A stretch of DNA of 64,000 nt from Megaera polyxenophila (GCF_029982035.1 NZ_CP104166.1:1663494-1727493); one strand, 5' to 3'. Counted from the first letter of the stretch, positions 26,187 to 35,369 are shown. Notes: generated by a model not told the origin, from the sequence alone. A program made the numbers and translations.

Positions 26187-27623
26187 ATGAAAGAAGTAAC
26201 TGAGAAACAAGGAAGGATAACACAGATTATTTCAGCCGTAGTGGATGTTAGATTCGATGATGGAACAAGACTGCCAAATATTTTAAATGCACTTGAGTGC
26301 GAAAATAACGGGTCAAGGCTAGTTCTAGAGGTAGCTCAGCATATTGGCGATAGTTCAGTTCGATGTATTGCAATGGATTCAACTGACGGGTTAGTTAGGG
26401 GGACACTTGTTAGAGACACCGGTAAACCGATACAAGTTCCAGTAGGTAAGGGCACATTAGGAAGGATCATGAATGTCATCGGTGAACCGGTGGACGAAAT
26501 GGGGAAGATTAAAAGCGAAGAATTTTCTTCTATATATAAAGATGCCCCAAGATTTGAAGATCAATCAACCGAAAGAAGCATCTTGGTAACCGGTATAAAA
26601 GTAGTGGATCTCCTAGCTCCCTATGCAAAGGGAGGCAAAATAGGGCTTTTTGGCGGAGCAGGTGTTGGGAAAACAGTTATTATAATGGAATTAATTAACA
26701 ACGTGGCCAAAGCTCATGGTGGTTACACAGCTTTTGCTGGCGTTGGCGAGCGAACTCGTGAGGGAAATGACCTCTATCATGAAATGATAGATTCTGGTGT
26801 TATTAATAAGGATGATTTGGAAAAATCAAAAGTTGCTCTTGTGTACGGACAAATGAATGAACCTCCTGGAGCACGAGCCCGTGTTGCTTTAACAGGCTTA
26901 ACTATTGCCGAATATTTTCGAGACCTCGACGGCGGGCAGGATGTGTTGTTCTTTATAGATAATATATTTCGTTTTACTCAAGCTGGTTCTGAAGTATCAG
27001 CTACCCTCGGTCGTATACCTTCTGCTGTTGGTTATCAACCCACTTTGGCAACAGACATGGGGGCTTTACAGGAAAGGATTACTTCAACTAAACGTGGATC
27101 GATTACTTCCGTACAAGCAATTTATGTTCCGGCAGATGATTTAACTGATCCGGCTCCTGCTACGTCTTTTACGCACTTAGATGCAACTACAGTACTTAGC
27201 CGCCAGATAGCAGAGCTTGGAATATATCCAGCTGTTGACCCGCTTGATAGTAATTCACAAATTCTAGATCCAGATATTGTTGGAGAAGAACATTATAGTA
27301 TAGCAAGAGAAGTGCAGAAGATTTTACAGACTTATAAATCTCTTCAGGATATTATAGCTATTCTTGGTATGGATGAACTCTCGGAAGAGGATAAGTTAAT
27401 TGTTACTAGGGCTAGAAAAATTCAACGATTTTTATCGCAACCTTTTCATGTAGCAGAAGTTTTTACCGGTATAAAAGGCAAATTTGTTAATCTTAGTGAT
27501 ACAATTGCTGGTTTTAAGGGGCTTGTAGAAGGAAAGTACGATCATTTGCCGGAAGCTGCTTTTTATATGGTAGGTACTATTGAAGAGGCAATAGAAAAGG
27601 CTGAAAAGATGAAAGAGGCCTAG
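26187..27623 (+). CDS. atpD: ATP synthase F1 subunit beta
   Basis: Catalytic subunit, about 478 residues from the chosen ATG at 26187 (MKEVTEKQGRITQIISAVVD), which has GGAG 8 bp upstream. A GTG at 26145 would add 14 residues and is less likely. Walker A is GGAGVGKTVIIMELI. Also visible are GVGERTREGNDLYHEM, DVLFFIDNIFRFTQAGSE and the signature PAVDPLDSNS. Very similar in sequence to Rickettsia AtpD from memory. Confidence 0.97.
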   Translation: MKEVTEKQGRITQIISAVVDVRFDDGTRLPNILNALECENNGSRLVLEVAQHIGDSSVRCIAMDSTDGLVRGTLVRDTGKPIQVPVGKGTLGRIMNVIGEPVDEMGKIKSEEFSSIYKDAPRFEDQSTERSILVTGIKVVDLLAPYAKGGKIGLFGGAGVGKTVIIMELINNVAKAHGGYTAFAGVGERTREGNDLYHEMIDSGVINKDDLEKSKVALVYGQMNEPPGARARVALTGLTIAEYFRDLDGGQDVLFFIDNIFRFTQAGSEVSATLGRIPSAVGYQPTLATDMGALQERITSTKRGSITSVQAIYVPADDLTDPAPATSFTHLDATTVLSRQIAELGIYPAVDPLDSNSQILDPDIVGEEHYSIAREVQKILQTYKSLQDIIAILGMDELSEEDKLIVTRARKIQRFLSQPFHVAEVFTGIKGKFVNLSDTIAGFKGLVEGKYDHLPEAAFYMVGTIEEAIEKAEKMKEA

Positions 27624-27735
27624 ATTTATTAGTGGCAAGTAAGTACAGTAATTTTATTTGGTAATGTTCTTGTAAATCTGAGGATTCTTGGGAACTATTA
27701 GCATTAATTTAATATTTTTTGATTTAAAATGCTCT

Positions 27736-28140
27736 ATGAATAATACTATATTAGTAAAAATTACTATGCCGTCAGAAACTATATTTGAAGCACAAGCAAA
27801 AATGATTAATGTTCCTGGTACGGATGGTGTTTTTGGTGTGCTTCCCGGGCATGTCAAATTAATATCTAAAATCGCAATAGGTTGCGTAAGTGTATTTTTA
27901 GGGGAGCAAGAAAAAAAGTTTTTTATCTATGAGGGAATAGCCCAAATTACACCTATAGAAGTAAATATAGTTTCTGAATTTGTAGTGGACCTCGCTGGTC
28001 AAAACAAAAGTGATATTTTAAATAGAATTGCAAACTTCCAGACAGAACTAGAACAGTCTGAGAAAAATAGCCTGGAAACTAAGTTGTTAGATGATGCAAT
28101 AATTAAATATAATTCCTTACTTGCTTTCATGGGAAATTGA
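27736..28140 (+). CDS. atpC: ATP synthase F1 subunit epsilon
   Basis: 134 residues from the ATG at 27736 (MNNTILVKITMPSETIFE). An upstream frame extends back to 27688 but reads through low-quality hydrophobic sequence. Epsilon inhibits and couples the rotor. Family features: VPGTDGVFGVLPGHVKLIS and the beta-sandwich start. The C-terminal helical part (KSDILNRIANFQTELEQSEK) is present. Last gene of the operon; queD starts 3 bp after its stop. Confidence 0.93.
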   Translation: MNNTILVKITMPSETIFEAQAKMINVPGTDGVFGVLPGHVKLISKIAIGCVSVFLGEQEKKFFIYEGIAQITPIEVNIVSEFVVDLAGQNKSDILNRIANFQTELEQSEKNSLETKLLDDAIIKYNSLLAFMGN

Positions 28141-28143
28141 TTT

Positions 28144-28563
28144 GTGATAGAGTGTAGCAGAAAAATAGATTTTGATGCTGGCCATAGAGTTATTGGTCAT
28201 AAGAATAAATGCCAATATCTACATGGACATCGGTATAGTTTAGAAATCACGGCAACAGCTTTAGAACTTGATGAACTCGGTATGGTCGCTGATTTTGTCG
28301 TTTTAAAAAAAATTATGAAAACCTGGATTAATACTAATTTTGATCATAACATAATTTTACATAAAAACGACCATAAACTAGGTGAGCACATATCAAAATG
28401 TACTGGACAATCTGTATATTATATTAATTCAAATCCTACTGCCGAAAATATTGCTTTACATCTATGGCAAGATGTTATACCTCTATTATTTGCAAAAAGT
28501 TCATTTCGGATATTGAGAATTAAACTTTATGAAACTCCAAATTGTTATGTAGAAGTAAAATGA
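28144..28563 (+). CDS. queD: 6-carboxy-tetrahydropterin synthase-like protein
   Basis: 139 residues of the PTPS/QueD family. QueD makes 6-carboxytetrahydropterin for queuosine in tRNA. Zinc histidines are visible: FDAGHRVIGHKNKCQYLHGHRYSLE contains His15 and the HGH pair, with the catalytic Cys just before LHGH. ADFVVLKKIMKTWINTNFDHNIIL is the typical mid-segment, and the C-terminal ETPNCYVEV has the substrate Glu. Start is GTG at 28144. Its stop overlaps the cutA start (ATGA). Confidence 0.85.
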   Translation: MIECSRKIDFDAGHRVIGHKNKCQYLHGHRYSLEITATALELDELGMVADFVVLKKIMKTWINTNFDHNIILHKNDHKLGEHISKCTGQSVYYINSNPTAENIALHLWQDVIPLLFAKSSFRILRIKLYETPNCYVEVK

Positions 28564-28880
28564 ATAGCACGGAATTTTGCGTTATTATCACTACTACCGA
28601 TAACTTAGAAAATGCTAATGAGATTACGTCTTACTTAATTGAGAACAAGCTTGCTGCCTGTGTGCAATTGGAGGAGGTTTTAAGTTCTTTTTACTGGGAA
28701 GAAAAGCTATGCCAGTCAAAAGAATTTCGCTTAATGATAAAGACTTTATCTACTAATTATAGCGATATAGAAAAAGCTATAATAAAGCACCATAATTATA
28801 GTTTACCGGAAATAATTAAGCTGGATATTACATCTGGCTTGCCCCAGTATTTGAATTGGGTAAGACAAGCACTTACATAA
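28560..28880 (+). CDS. cutA: Divalent-cation tolerance protein CutA-like
   Basis: 106 residues from the ATG at 28560, which overlaps the queD stop. Small trimeric ferredoxin-like protein; exact role uncertain, often linked to metal tolerance. Family motifs: CVIITTTDNLENANEITSYLIENKLAACVQL, SFYWEEKLCQSKEFRLMIKT and HNYSLPEIIKLDITSGLPQYLNWV. Last gene of the atpHAGDC-queD-cutA string. Confidence 0.93.
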   Translation: MNSTEFCVIITTTDNLENANEITSYLIENKLAACVQLEEVLSSFYWEEKLCQSKEFRLMIKTLSTNYSDIEKAIIKHHNYSLPEIIKLDITSGLPQYLNWVRQALT

Positions 28881-28906
28881 AACTAAATTATAATTATAAT
28901 TTAGTT
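28881..28906. terminator. 26-bp AT-rich palindrome after cutA
   Basis: AACTAAATTATAA and its exact reverse complement, starting directly at the cutA stop. It can form a hairpin closing the operon. The stem is all A/T apart from the ends and no T-run follows, so termination strength is doubtful. Confidence 0.4.
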
Positions 28907-28988
28907 AATCGAACTTGTCCCCTAGATATCCGGTGATTGGGCTGCAAAAATTGTAATTTTAAAATAATACATAGATGAGGCTGTAAGT

Positions 28989-30203
28989 ATGAAACTTTGG
29001 CATAAAGTTACATTGGGATTAATTTTAGGAATAGTTTTCGGAGTATACTTACCTCAATATTCGGAAACTGTTAAACCTATAGGTACAGTATTTTTACGCT
29101 TAATTCAGATGATAATTTTACCATTAATTTTTTTCAGTCTAGTTTCGGGTATTACTAGCATGAATGACCCAAGCTCACTTGGTAGGGTAGGAATGAAATC
29201 AGTTCTAGCTTTTCTTGGCACTACATTTTTTGCTGTTATATTTGGCCTTATGGTAGCTTTTGTTTTAAAACCAGGGGTCGGAGTAGTGATAGATTTTGGA
29301 TTCCCTCAAGAAAGAAATTTTAAACAAGGCGGATTTGATTTAACCGAATTTTTAATAAATATTGTCCCTAACAATATAGTTGGATCATTTGCAGAAGGTA
29401 AAACCCTTCAAGTTGTGTTCTTTGCAATTTTTACCGGAATTATTCTAAATAGCATGGGGTCTTCAGCAGATCCTTTAAAAAGTTTTATTAATTCTGTAGC
29501 CAAAATGGTTTTAAAAATGATTTCCAAGGTGGTTGAGTTATCTCCTTACGGTGCTTTTGCTTTAACAGCATGGGTAGTGGGAACTCAAGGACTTGCTATT
29601 ATGCTTAGCTTATCTAAGTTAGTTCTTGCAATAACTATTGCTATGGCATTGCAATATTTAATTTTTGGTTTGTTTATAATGATATTTTGTAAAATGTCAC
29701 CAATACCTTTTTATAAAAAAAGTTTTGAATACCAATCAATTGCTATCTCTACCGGTAGCAGTAAAGCAAGTCTAGCTACTACTATGCAAGTTTGCCGCCA
29801 AAAGTTAGGGGTATCGGAATCTAGCACCTCTTTTGTCCTGCCGCTTGGAGCATCAATTAATATGGACGGTATGGCAATTAACTTAGCCTTAACTACTGTT
29901 TTTTTTGCTCAGATGATGGGCATAGATCTTACTACTAGTGATTATATGGTAATAATATTAACAGCTACCCTTGGTTCTATGGGAGGGGCTGGAATACCAG
30001 GAGGATCTCTTGTAATGTTGCCTATGATTTTAGCTGCAGTAAATATGCCGATTGAAGGAGTAGCAATAATAGCCGGTATAGATAGGGTGCTTGATTTATT
30101 ACGCACCGCTATAAACATTACTGGGGATGCAACAATTACCTTGATAATAGACAATAGTGAAGGTAACTTAAATAGAGAGTTATATAATTCTGATTGTAAG
30201 TAA
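28989..30203 (+). CDS. Dicarboxylate/amino acid:cation symporter (DAACS family)
   Basis: 404 residues of the GltP/DctA type. It imports glutamate, aspartate or C4-dicarboxylates with Na+ or H+, important for a parasite living on host amino acids. Hallmarks: the serine-rich reentrant loop SIAISTGSSKASLATTMQ, the NMDG motif (LPLGASINMDGMAINLAL) and the second hairpin LGSMGGAGIPGGSLVML. The C-terminal substrate-binding helix IDRVLDLLRTAINITGD carries the usual Asp and Arg. Complete, eight helices expected. ATGAGG-rich leader before the ATG. Confidence 0.93.
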   Translation: MKLWHKVTLGLILGIVFGVYLPQYSETVKPIGTVFLRLIQMIILPLIFFSLVSGITSMNDPSSLGRVGMKSVLAFLGTTFFAVIFGLMVAFVLKPGVGVVIDFGFPQERNFKQGGFDLTEFLINIVPNNIVGSFAEGKTLQVVFFAIFTGIILNSMGSSADPLKSFINSVAKMVLKMISKVVELSPYGAFALTAWVVGTQGLAIMLSLSKLVLAITIAMALQYLIFGLFIMIFCKMSPIPFYKKSFEYQSIAISTGSSKASLATTMQVCRQKLGVSESSTSFVLPLGASINMDGMAINLALTTVFFAQMMGIDLTTSDYMVIILTATLGSMGGAGIPGGSLVMLPMILAAVNMPIEGVAIIAGIDRVLDLLRTAINITGDATITLIIDNSEGNLNRELYNSDCK

Positions 30204-30306
30204 TTATCATGCCAAAATTTAAACTTCTTGGGTACTGGTTTGTTTGTTCTGTTTTTACTGTTATATTTCCTGTTAATGCTACGTTTGCAGAAGGTATTGA
30301 AAATCA

Positions 30307-30886
30307 ACCACTTTCATCTGAGAGATGAAAGTTTGATCTTTGCGACTAGAAGTCGCTTATCAAGCTAAAGCTCATTCTAGCCTAATATTTGAAGTAAAGT
30401 CGGTCTCATGAGCGTCAGTGTGTTTGTTGATATATTCGTTAATCATATCATCTGTAACATTACCGCTAGTTGAACTGAAGTATCCTCTGCCCCATAAATG
30501 TCTACCCCAGTATTTCTTTTTTAGTATCGGAAATTCTTCCTGTATTCTTTTAGATGATCTTCCCTTAGCTTTCTGAACAAATTCACTAATTTTAATATGC
30601 GGAGGAATATTTGCAAATATATGGACATGGTCGCTTGATACAACGCCATTTTCTATCTTTATACTCATTTCCTCAGCTACCTGTAACACTAGTTCCCGAA
30701 CACGTTTTTTTATGTCGTAAGTAAGTACCTTATAGCGATATTTCGTTATCCATACTATATGATAACGATGATAAAAAACTGAATGTGATCTTTTGTTATA
30801 GTAAGTCATAGACTTATGATGCTACCGCATCATGGCGCATTAGACAAGCTAAAGCTTTTCCATCTGGAAGATGGAGGTTTTCACCA
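30307..30886 (-). mobile_element. IS200/IS605-type element (tnpA only)
   Basis: About 580 bp, with ends estimated by restoring the host frame. Subterminal hairpins are present on both sides: CTTTCATCT GAG AGATGAAAG at 30311-30331 and CCATCT GGA AGATGG near 30860-30874, as needed for single-strand transposition. No target duplication, as expected. Confidence 0.75.
30372..30809 (-). CDS. tnpA: IS200/IS605 transposase TnpA
   Basis: 145-residue HUH Y1 transposase. HUH motif: VVSSDHVHIFANIPP (His-x-His near residues 61-63). The catalytic Tyr is in the C-terminal helix DDMINEYINKHT. The middle has the usual KGRSSKRIQEEFP and KYWGRHLWGRGYF. Intact and probably able to move this element. Confidence 0.93.
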   Translation of the reverse strand: MTYYNKRSHSVFYHRYHIVWITKYRYKVLTYDIKKRVRELVLQVAEEMSIKIENGVVSSDHVHIFANIPPHIKISEFVQKAKGRSSKRIQEEFPILKKKYWGRHLWGRGYFSSTSGNVTDDMINEYINKHTDAHETDFTSNIRLE

Positions 30887-31767
30887 CCAAAGGGACTATA
30901 AAAAAACAGTTAAGATCGCTGCTGGTAGTGTCCTGGAGGGGTATTATTTTATCGGTCTGAGGTTATGCAGATATATAACTGAATCTAATAATGGTATACG
31001 TTGTGAAGTAGTACCAACGACCGGTAGTTTAGAGAATATAGACCTTTTGCGAAAAGGAGAAGTGGATTTTGCTTTTACGCAAGCAGAACTTGCGGTAGAT
31101 GCTTATGAAGGGAAGGGGTATTTTAATAATGCAGCACCATTTTCCAATATGATTCAGCTGCTTAGGCTTCATGATGAAGCATTTACTATAATCGCTAAGG
31201 ATAAAGATAAAATTTTTGTTTTTGGAGATTTAGATGGAAAGAAAATATCAAATGGGCCTAAAAATTCAGATAGCACTATAGCGTATAATATTCTTGCTTC
31301 TCATTATAAATTTAAAAAGCAACCAGAAGATATAGAGATACCTCATGAAGAGTATGCAAACCAATTTTGCAGCGGAAAGGTGGATGCAATAATTTTAATG
31401 ACCGGTCATCCTAATTCTTTAGTAAATCATATTACTCACTCGTGTGAATCTGATTTTGTTAGTATAGAAAAGGATAAAATTGATATGTTAGTTGAACAAA
31501 ACCAAGCTTTTAAAAAGTATATAATTGACGAAAAAGGATATCCAGGCATAAACAAAAGCGAGAATACATTTGCTGTATCTGCTATTTTCATCACAACTAA
31601 TTCAGTACCAAAAAAACTTATTTCTAATTTAACGCAGTATTTAAAAAAGAGAATGGATCAGTTCAAATTATCCTACCCTTTGTTGTATGATTTAGAAAAT
31701 GATCATTTTACATCCGGATTTGTTTTGCCCGGATTTGAGCATAAATAATTTATAGAATATCACAAAT

Positions 31768-32199
31768 ATGTACAAAAATATAATTGTTCCAATAGATTTA
31801 TCAGATAAACAGTCCATAAAGGCCATTTTTCCTGCTGCTATTAATCTTGCTAAGGCCTTCGGTTCTGAATTACACCTTGTACACATAATCCCTGATTTTG
31901 GAACGAAATTGGTAGAAGATTATTTGCCAAAAAATTGGATAAATGATCAAAAAGCAAAATATAATAAACAACTACAGGATTTAGTAAGCCTCTATATTCC
32001 TGAAGAAATTATGGTAAAATGCTATATTGGCCGTGGAGCTATATATGATGAAGTAATAAATTACTCAAATAAAGTCAACGCTGATTTAATTATCTTATCC
32101 GCTGTTCGTCCGCAGTTGCGTGATTATATGCTTGGTCCAAATGCCTCCAAAATTGTTAGACATTCATCTGTTTCTGTATTAGTAGTACGTGAGGATTAG
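31768..32199 (+). CDS. Universal stress protein family
   Basis: 143-residue single-domain UspA fold. Starts MYKNIIVPIDLSDKQSIKAI and ends SVSVLVVRED. The usual ATP-binding loop (G-x2-G-x9-GS) is only partly kept: the region reads SAVRPQLRDYMLGPNASKIVRHSS, where the first glycines are missing. It may not bind ATP in the usual manner. It lies 19 bp after the TAXI gene. UspA genes are often linked with TRAP transporters, so this pair may be an old operon. Confidence 0.85.
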   Translation: MYKNIIVPIDLSDKQSIKAIFPAAINLAKAFGSELHLVHIIPDFGTKLVEDYLPKNWINDQKAKYNKQLQDLVSLYIPEEIMVKCYIGRGAIYDEVINYSNKVNADLIILSAVRPQLRDYMLGPNASKIVRHSSVSVLVVRED

Positions 32200-32254
32200 T
32201 AAGTTGATTTCGTTTTTCATAACGAAGGCGGTTGTTACATGAAGTTTTAAGGCT

Positions 32255-32890
32255 TCATCCCCTTAGGTTATCAATATTTTCTTTATAATCACCGTTGAAA
32301 ATATAGCTGCCGGATATTAACAAATTAGCACCTTGCTGGCGGCATAAGCTTGCTGTATCCTGATTAATACCTCCGTCTACTGCGATCATAATATTTCTGT
32401 TTCCTACTAAATTATGGACTTTTTGGATTTTAGGGAGTTGATTTGCTATAAATTTCTGCCCCCCAAAACCAGGATTAACAGTCATTATTAGAACCAAATC
32501 AATTTTTTCTAAAACATATTCTAAAATATCAGGATTTGTTGTTGGCAGTAAGGCTATTCCTACTTTAATTCCGGTGTTTTTGATTAAATCAACTGTTCTA
32601 TCTAAATGGATAGTAGATTCAGGGTGAATAGTAATATAATTAGCTCCGGCCTCTATATATTGGAAGATAGAATTTTCTGGAGAGTTTATCATAAGATGTA
32701 CATCAAACGGAAGTTTTGTATAATTCCTGATTTGGGAGATGACAGGTGGGCCAAAAGTTAGATTGGGAACAAACAAGCCGTCCATCACGTCAATATGAAT
32801 TAAATCTGCCCCAGCTTTCTCAAGTTTCTCAATATCCTGCCCTAAATTAGCAAAATCAGCAGATAATATTGAGGGTGCTATTTTAACCAT
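32255..32890 (-). CDS. rpe: Ribulose-phosphate 3-epimerase
   Basis: 211 residues. TIM barrel converting ribulose-5-phosphate to xylulose-5-phosphate. Signatures: IHIDVMDGLFVPNLTFGP (metal-binding His-Asp), PFDVHLMINSPE, VLIMTVNPGFGGQKF and IAVDGGINQDTA. Catalytic Asp and metal His are all present. Faces the uspA gene convergently. Confidence 0.95.
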   Translation of the reverse strand: MVKIAPSILSADFANLGQDIEKLEKAGADLIHIDVMDGLFVPNLTFGPPVISQIRNYTKLPFDVHLMINSPENSIFQYIEAGANYITIHPESTIHLDRTVDLIKNTGIKVGIALLPTTNPDILEYVLEKIDLVLIMTVNPGFGGQKFIANQLPKIQKVHNLVGNRNIMIAVDGGINQDTASLCRQQGANLLISGSYIFNGDYKENIDNLRG

Positions 32891-33083
32891 TCTATTTTTC
32901 TCCCTTATGGAATTTGTTTAATTTCCAATTTATGTCTACCGAAATTTTTTATTAATCTATTGCTTTTTAAAAATATTTTTTCACTTTCTCTGGAATAATT
33001 TTAGTGCTTAAATTATATTTATTTTTTATAGAATTACATTTATTATGTATAGCTCTTATAAAAACATAATTTAGCATTATTTT

Positions 33084-33584
33084 ATGAAATTTACTATAGA
33101 AATTGCCCAGGATAATGATGAGTGGGATTCATATAAAGAAATAAACCCCAAATTATTTGAAGAAATTTTAGAGGAAGTCCTAAAAAATTATCCTAACTTT
33201 AGTAAAGTCCAGAATATAGAATTATCAATACTGCTTACTAACGACAAACGAATTAAAAAATTGAACCAGGAATTTAGAAATGAAAATAGCGCTACCAACG
33301 TTCTATCTTTTCCAGATTTAGATATAGATTTTAGCCAAATACTTGAATTTAAACCAGACCTAGATTATATATATCTAGGTGACATAGCGTTTGCTTTTGA
33401 AACAATTTCTGAGGAAGTAAAGAAAAAAAACATTCCGTTTTTGAATCATTTTAAGCATTTGTTAGTACATTCAACCATACACTTACTTGGTTATGATCAT
33501 ATGAACGATACAGAAGCTGAAATAATGCAAGATATAGAAGTTAAAATTTTAAAAAAACTCTCAATTCCTTCACCTTACTTATAA
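33084..33584 (+). CDS. ybeY: Endoribonuclease YbeY
   Basis: 166 residues. Zinc-dependent RNase for 16S rRNA 3' maturation and ribosome quality control. The catalytic signature LLVHSTIHLLGYDH has the three zinc histidines (HxxxHxxxxxH). NVLSFPDLD and YLGDIAFAFETI are conserved family blocks. Followed 25 bp later by the CBS-domain gene, the usual ybeY-corC arrangement. Confidence 0.95.
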   Translation: MKFTIEIAQDNDEWDSYKEINPKLFEEILEEVLKNYPNFSKVQNIELSILLTNDKRIKKLNQEFRNENSATNVLSFPDLDIDFSQILEFKPDLDYIYLGDIAFAFETISEEVKKKNIPFLNHFKHLLVHSTIHLLGYDHMNDTEAEIMQDIEVKILKKLSIPSPYL

Positions 33585-33609
33585 ATAAACCAAATATTAA
33601 CTATAAATT

Positions 33610-34449
33610 ATGCCAGAAAAATCAGACATAGAAGAGCCTCCCGAAACAATTTACTCCCTAAAACATCAAATCAACAATTTTTTTAATAAACTCTTTAATA
33701 GGCCAAAGGCTTTACCTGTTGAGGCTAACTTAATCCAACCGAACATTATTATCCAAAACTTTGAGAGTTTTGCTGAAAAAATTGTTGAAGACATAATGAT
33801 ACCAAGATCGGATATAATTGCAGTAAGTTGTGAGGCCTCACTTGAGGATATAAGTAAAACAATTATTAAATACGGCCATACCAGAACATTGGTATATAAA
33901 GAGAACCTAGATAACGTTATTGGGTTTTTACATATTAAAGACTTATTTGAGGTTATTGCTAAATCAAAGAAATATAATCTAAAAAAATTAATGAGGAAAC
34001 ATATAGTATCACCTCATTCGATGACTCTAATTGACCTTTTAAAACAGATGCAGATACACCGCACGCATATTGCAGTGGTAGTTGATGAGTATGGAGGAAC
34101 GGACGGTATTGTAACAATTGAAGACGTTATCGAAGCAATAATAGGTAGAATTAATGATGAACATGATGAAGGCCTAGAGGCCGAAAATATAGAAATCATT
34201 AAACCCGGGCTGATGATTGTTAATGCTAGAATGGAAATAGAAGAATTAGAAAAAATACTTGATGTTACTTTAAGGAAAGAAGAAGGTGAATTCGATACGA
34301 TCGGAGGCCTCGTGCTTGCTACAATTGGAACTGTTCCAGAGAAGGGTGAAGTAATAGCTCTTACTGAAGAAGTAACAGTAGAAATACTAGATTCTACTCC
34401 AAGAGCTATTAAACAACTAAAAGTTATGTGTAATAAAAAATATGACTAG
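33610..34449 (+). CDS. tlyC: CBS-domain protein, CorC/TlyC family
   Basis: 279 residues. Two CBS domains (about 62-180: VEDIMIPRSDIIAVS... and HRTHIAVVVDEYGGTDGIVTIEDVIEAIIG), then a CorC_HlyC domain (EFDTIGGLVLATIGTVPEKG). In Rickettsia this gene is called tlyC (putative hemolysin); in other bacteria corC (magnesium/cobalt efflux). No membrane domain, as in CorC. The gene pair with ybeY favours the CorC role. Confidence 0.9.
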   Translation: MPEKSDIEEPPETIYSLKHQINNFFNKLFNRPKALPVEANLIQPNIIIQNFESFAEKIVEDIMIPRSDIIAVSCEASLEDISKTIIKYGHTRTLVYKENLDNVIGFLHIKDLFEVIAKSKKYNLKKLMRKHIVSPHSMTLIDLLKQMQIHRTHIAVVVDEYGGTDGIVTIEDVIEAIIGRINDEHDEGLEAENIEIIKPGLMIVNARMEIEELEKILDVTLRKEEGEFDTIGGLVLATIGTVPEKGEVIALTEEVTVEILDSTPRAIKQLKVMCNKKYD

Positions 34450-34519
34450 TAGGTGTTGCTAGGGTAGGGGTATTATGTTACGCTAATCATTAACAATTAA
34501 ATTTAGCATAGAGTAAATT

Positions 34520-35047
34520 ATGAAGAAAATTGTAAAAAAATGGGAAGGTGGCGCTAAAAAACATGGCGGAATTGGAAAAGCAATGGGTGTTCAAATAGAT
34601 AAATGGATACAAAGGGATGAAGAACAAGCTAAAGAGGCCAGGGAGGCGGAGGAGTTAAGGCAACGGTTGGAACACGAGAGATTAGCCAAGGAAGCGGAGG
34701 AAAGAGATAGGTTAGAGCAAGAGCAAATCAGGAGAGCTTTAGAACTTTCTAAAAAGGCGGAAGAAGAACTAGCAGCGCAAAAGTTAGGTAAGGAAGAATT
34801 AGAACAGCTTAAACTGGCCGAAAAGCTATCAAAAGAATCATTTGAAAAATTACAAAGAGATAAGATAATTGATTTTTTAAGGAGGTCAGATGATATTAGT
34901 GATGATGCAGCATTTCCTGCTCTAGATATCGTACAAAGGTGGGAATCAACTAATGAAGAGCTGATTGAAAAATTACATAGTTTTGGGGATGAAGCTCTCG
35001 ATAAATTCCTGAGTGGCGTAGAAATCGTAGGTGATAGCAGTTTCTAA
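34520..35047 (+). CDS. Coiled-coil protein with ubiquitin-interacting-like motifs
   Basis: 175 residues. The N-terminus is strongly basic (MKKIVKKWEGGAKKHGG). Residues 33-115 are a long charged helix. Within it LEQEQIRRALELSKKAEEE (about 65-83) fits the eukaryotic ubiquitin-interacting motif: acidic patch, Ala-hydrophobic-x-x-Ser, then acidic. A weaker second copy follows (ELEQLKLAEKLSKESFEKL, about 94-112) with the same Ala-x3-Ser spacing. The C-terminal 60 residues are acidic. No signal peptide. UIMs are mainly eukaryotic, so a host-directed effector is possible. Low-complexity helices can match UIM by chance. Good start (GAGTAAATT leader). Confidence 0.6.
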   Translation: MKKIVKKWEGGAKKHGGIGKAMGVQIDKWIQRDEEQAKEAREAEELRQRLEHERLAKEAEERDRLEQEQIRRALELSKKAEEELAAQKLGKEELEQLKLAEKLSKESFEKLQRDKIIDFLRRSDDISDDAAFPALDIVQRWESTNEELIEKLHSFGDEALDKFLSGVEIVGDSSF

Positions 35048-35070
35048 AAAAAGCTTATACTAAAACTGTG

Positions 35071-35144
35071 AAGCCAATAGTTTCTTTATTACATACTCTA
35101 ATTTTAGGTAAATAGTAGGCGTTAAAGAGGTTATTGGCTTTTTT
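35071..35144 (+). terminator. Long-stem terminator or small structured RNA
   Basis: AAGCCAATAGTTTCTTTA pairs with the reverse complement TAAAGAGGTTATTGGCTT with few mismatches, closed by a roughly 35-nt interior and followed by a T6 run. It sits 24 bp past the coiled-coil gene, so it is probably its rho-independent terminator. The rest of 35048-35369 holds no recognisable gene. Confidence 0.7.
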
Positions 35145-35369
35145 ATTATGTAAAAATCTTTTATCCCTCTTAATTCCTTTGTTCATTTTCCCTAAATAAA
35201 CATCATATAAATATCTTTCTTAACTTTTGAAACCTTTATTAACAGAGCGCATAAAAACATTCATGTCTTAGAATCCTGGGAGTTAATACGCACGATTTGC
35301 AGGCTATTCTTCCTGATATCTTAAAAATCTACCACACGCATTTTACAGCTTGTTCCTAATTTTGAATAA

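Larger units (their letters stand above)
30209..31748 (+). pseudogene. TAXI-type TRAP substrate-binding protein, interrupted by IS200
   Basis: Starts MPKFKLLGYWFVCSVFTVIF with signal peptidase site ATFA, i.e. a periplasmic receptor. The gene breaks after EGIENQ (30306) at an IS200-type element. It resumes near 30887 with HQRDYKKTVKIAAGS, then YYFIGLRLCRYITESNNGIRC, VDFAFTQAELAVDAYEG and GKVDAIILMTGHPNSLV, all typical of TAXI (TRAP-associated extracytoplasmic immunogenic) proteins. Joining 30306 to 30887 is in frame. The remaining ORF at 30816-31748 has no signal peptide, so the receptor is probably dead. No TRAP membrane subunit is seen nearby. Confidence 0.8.
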
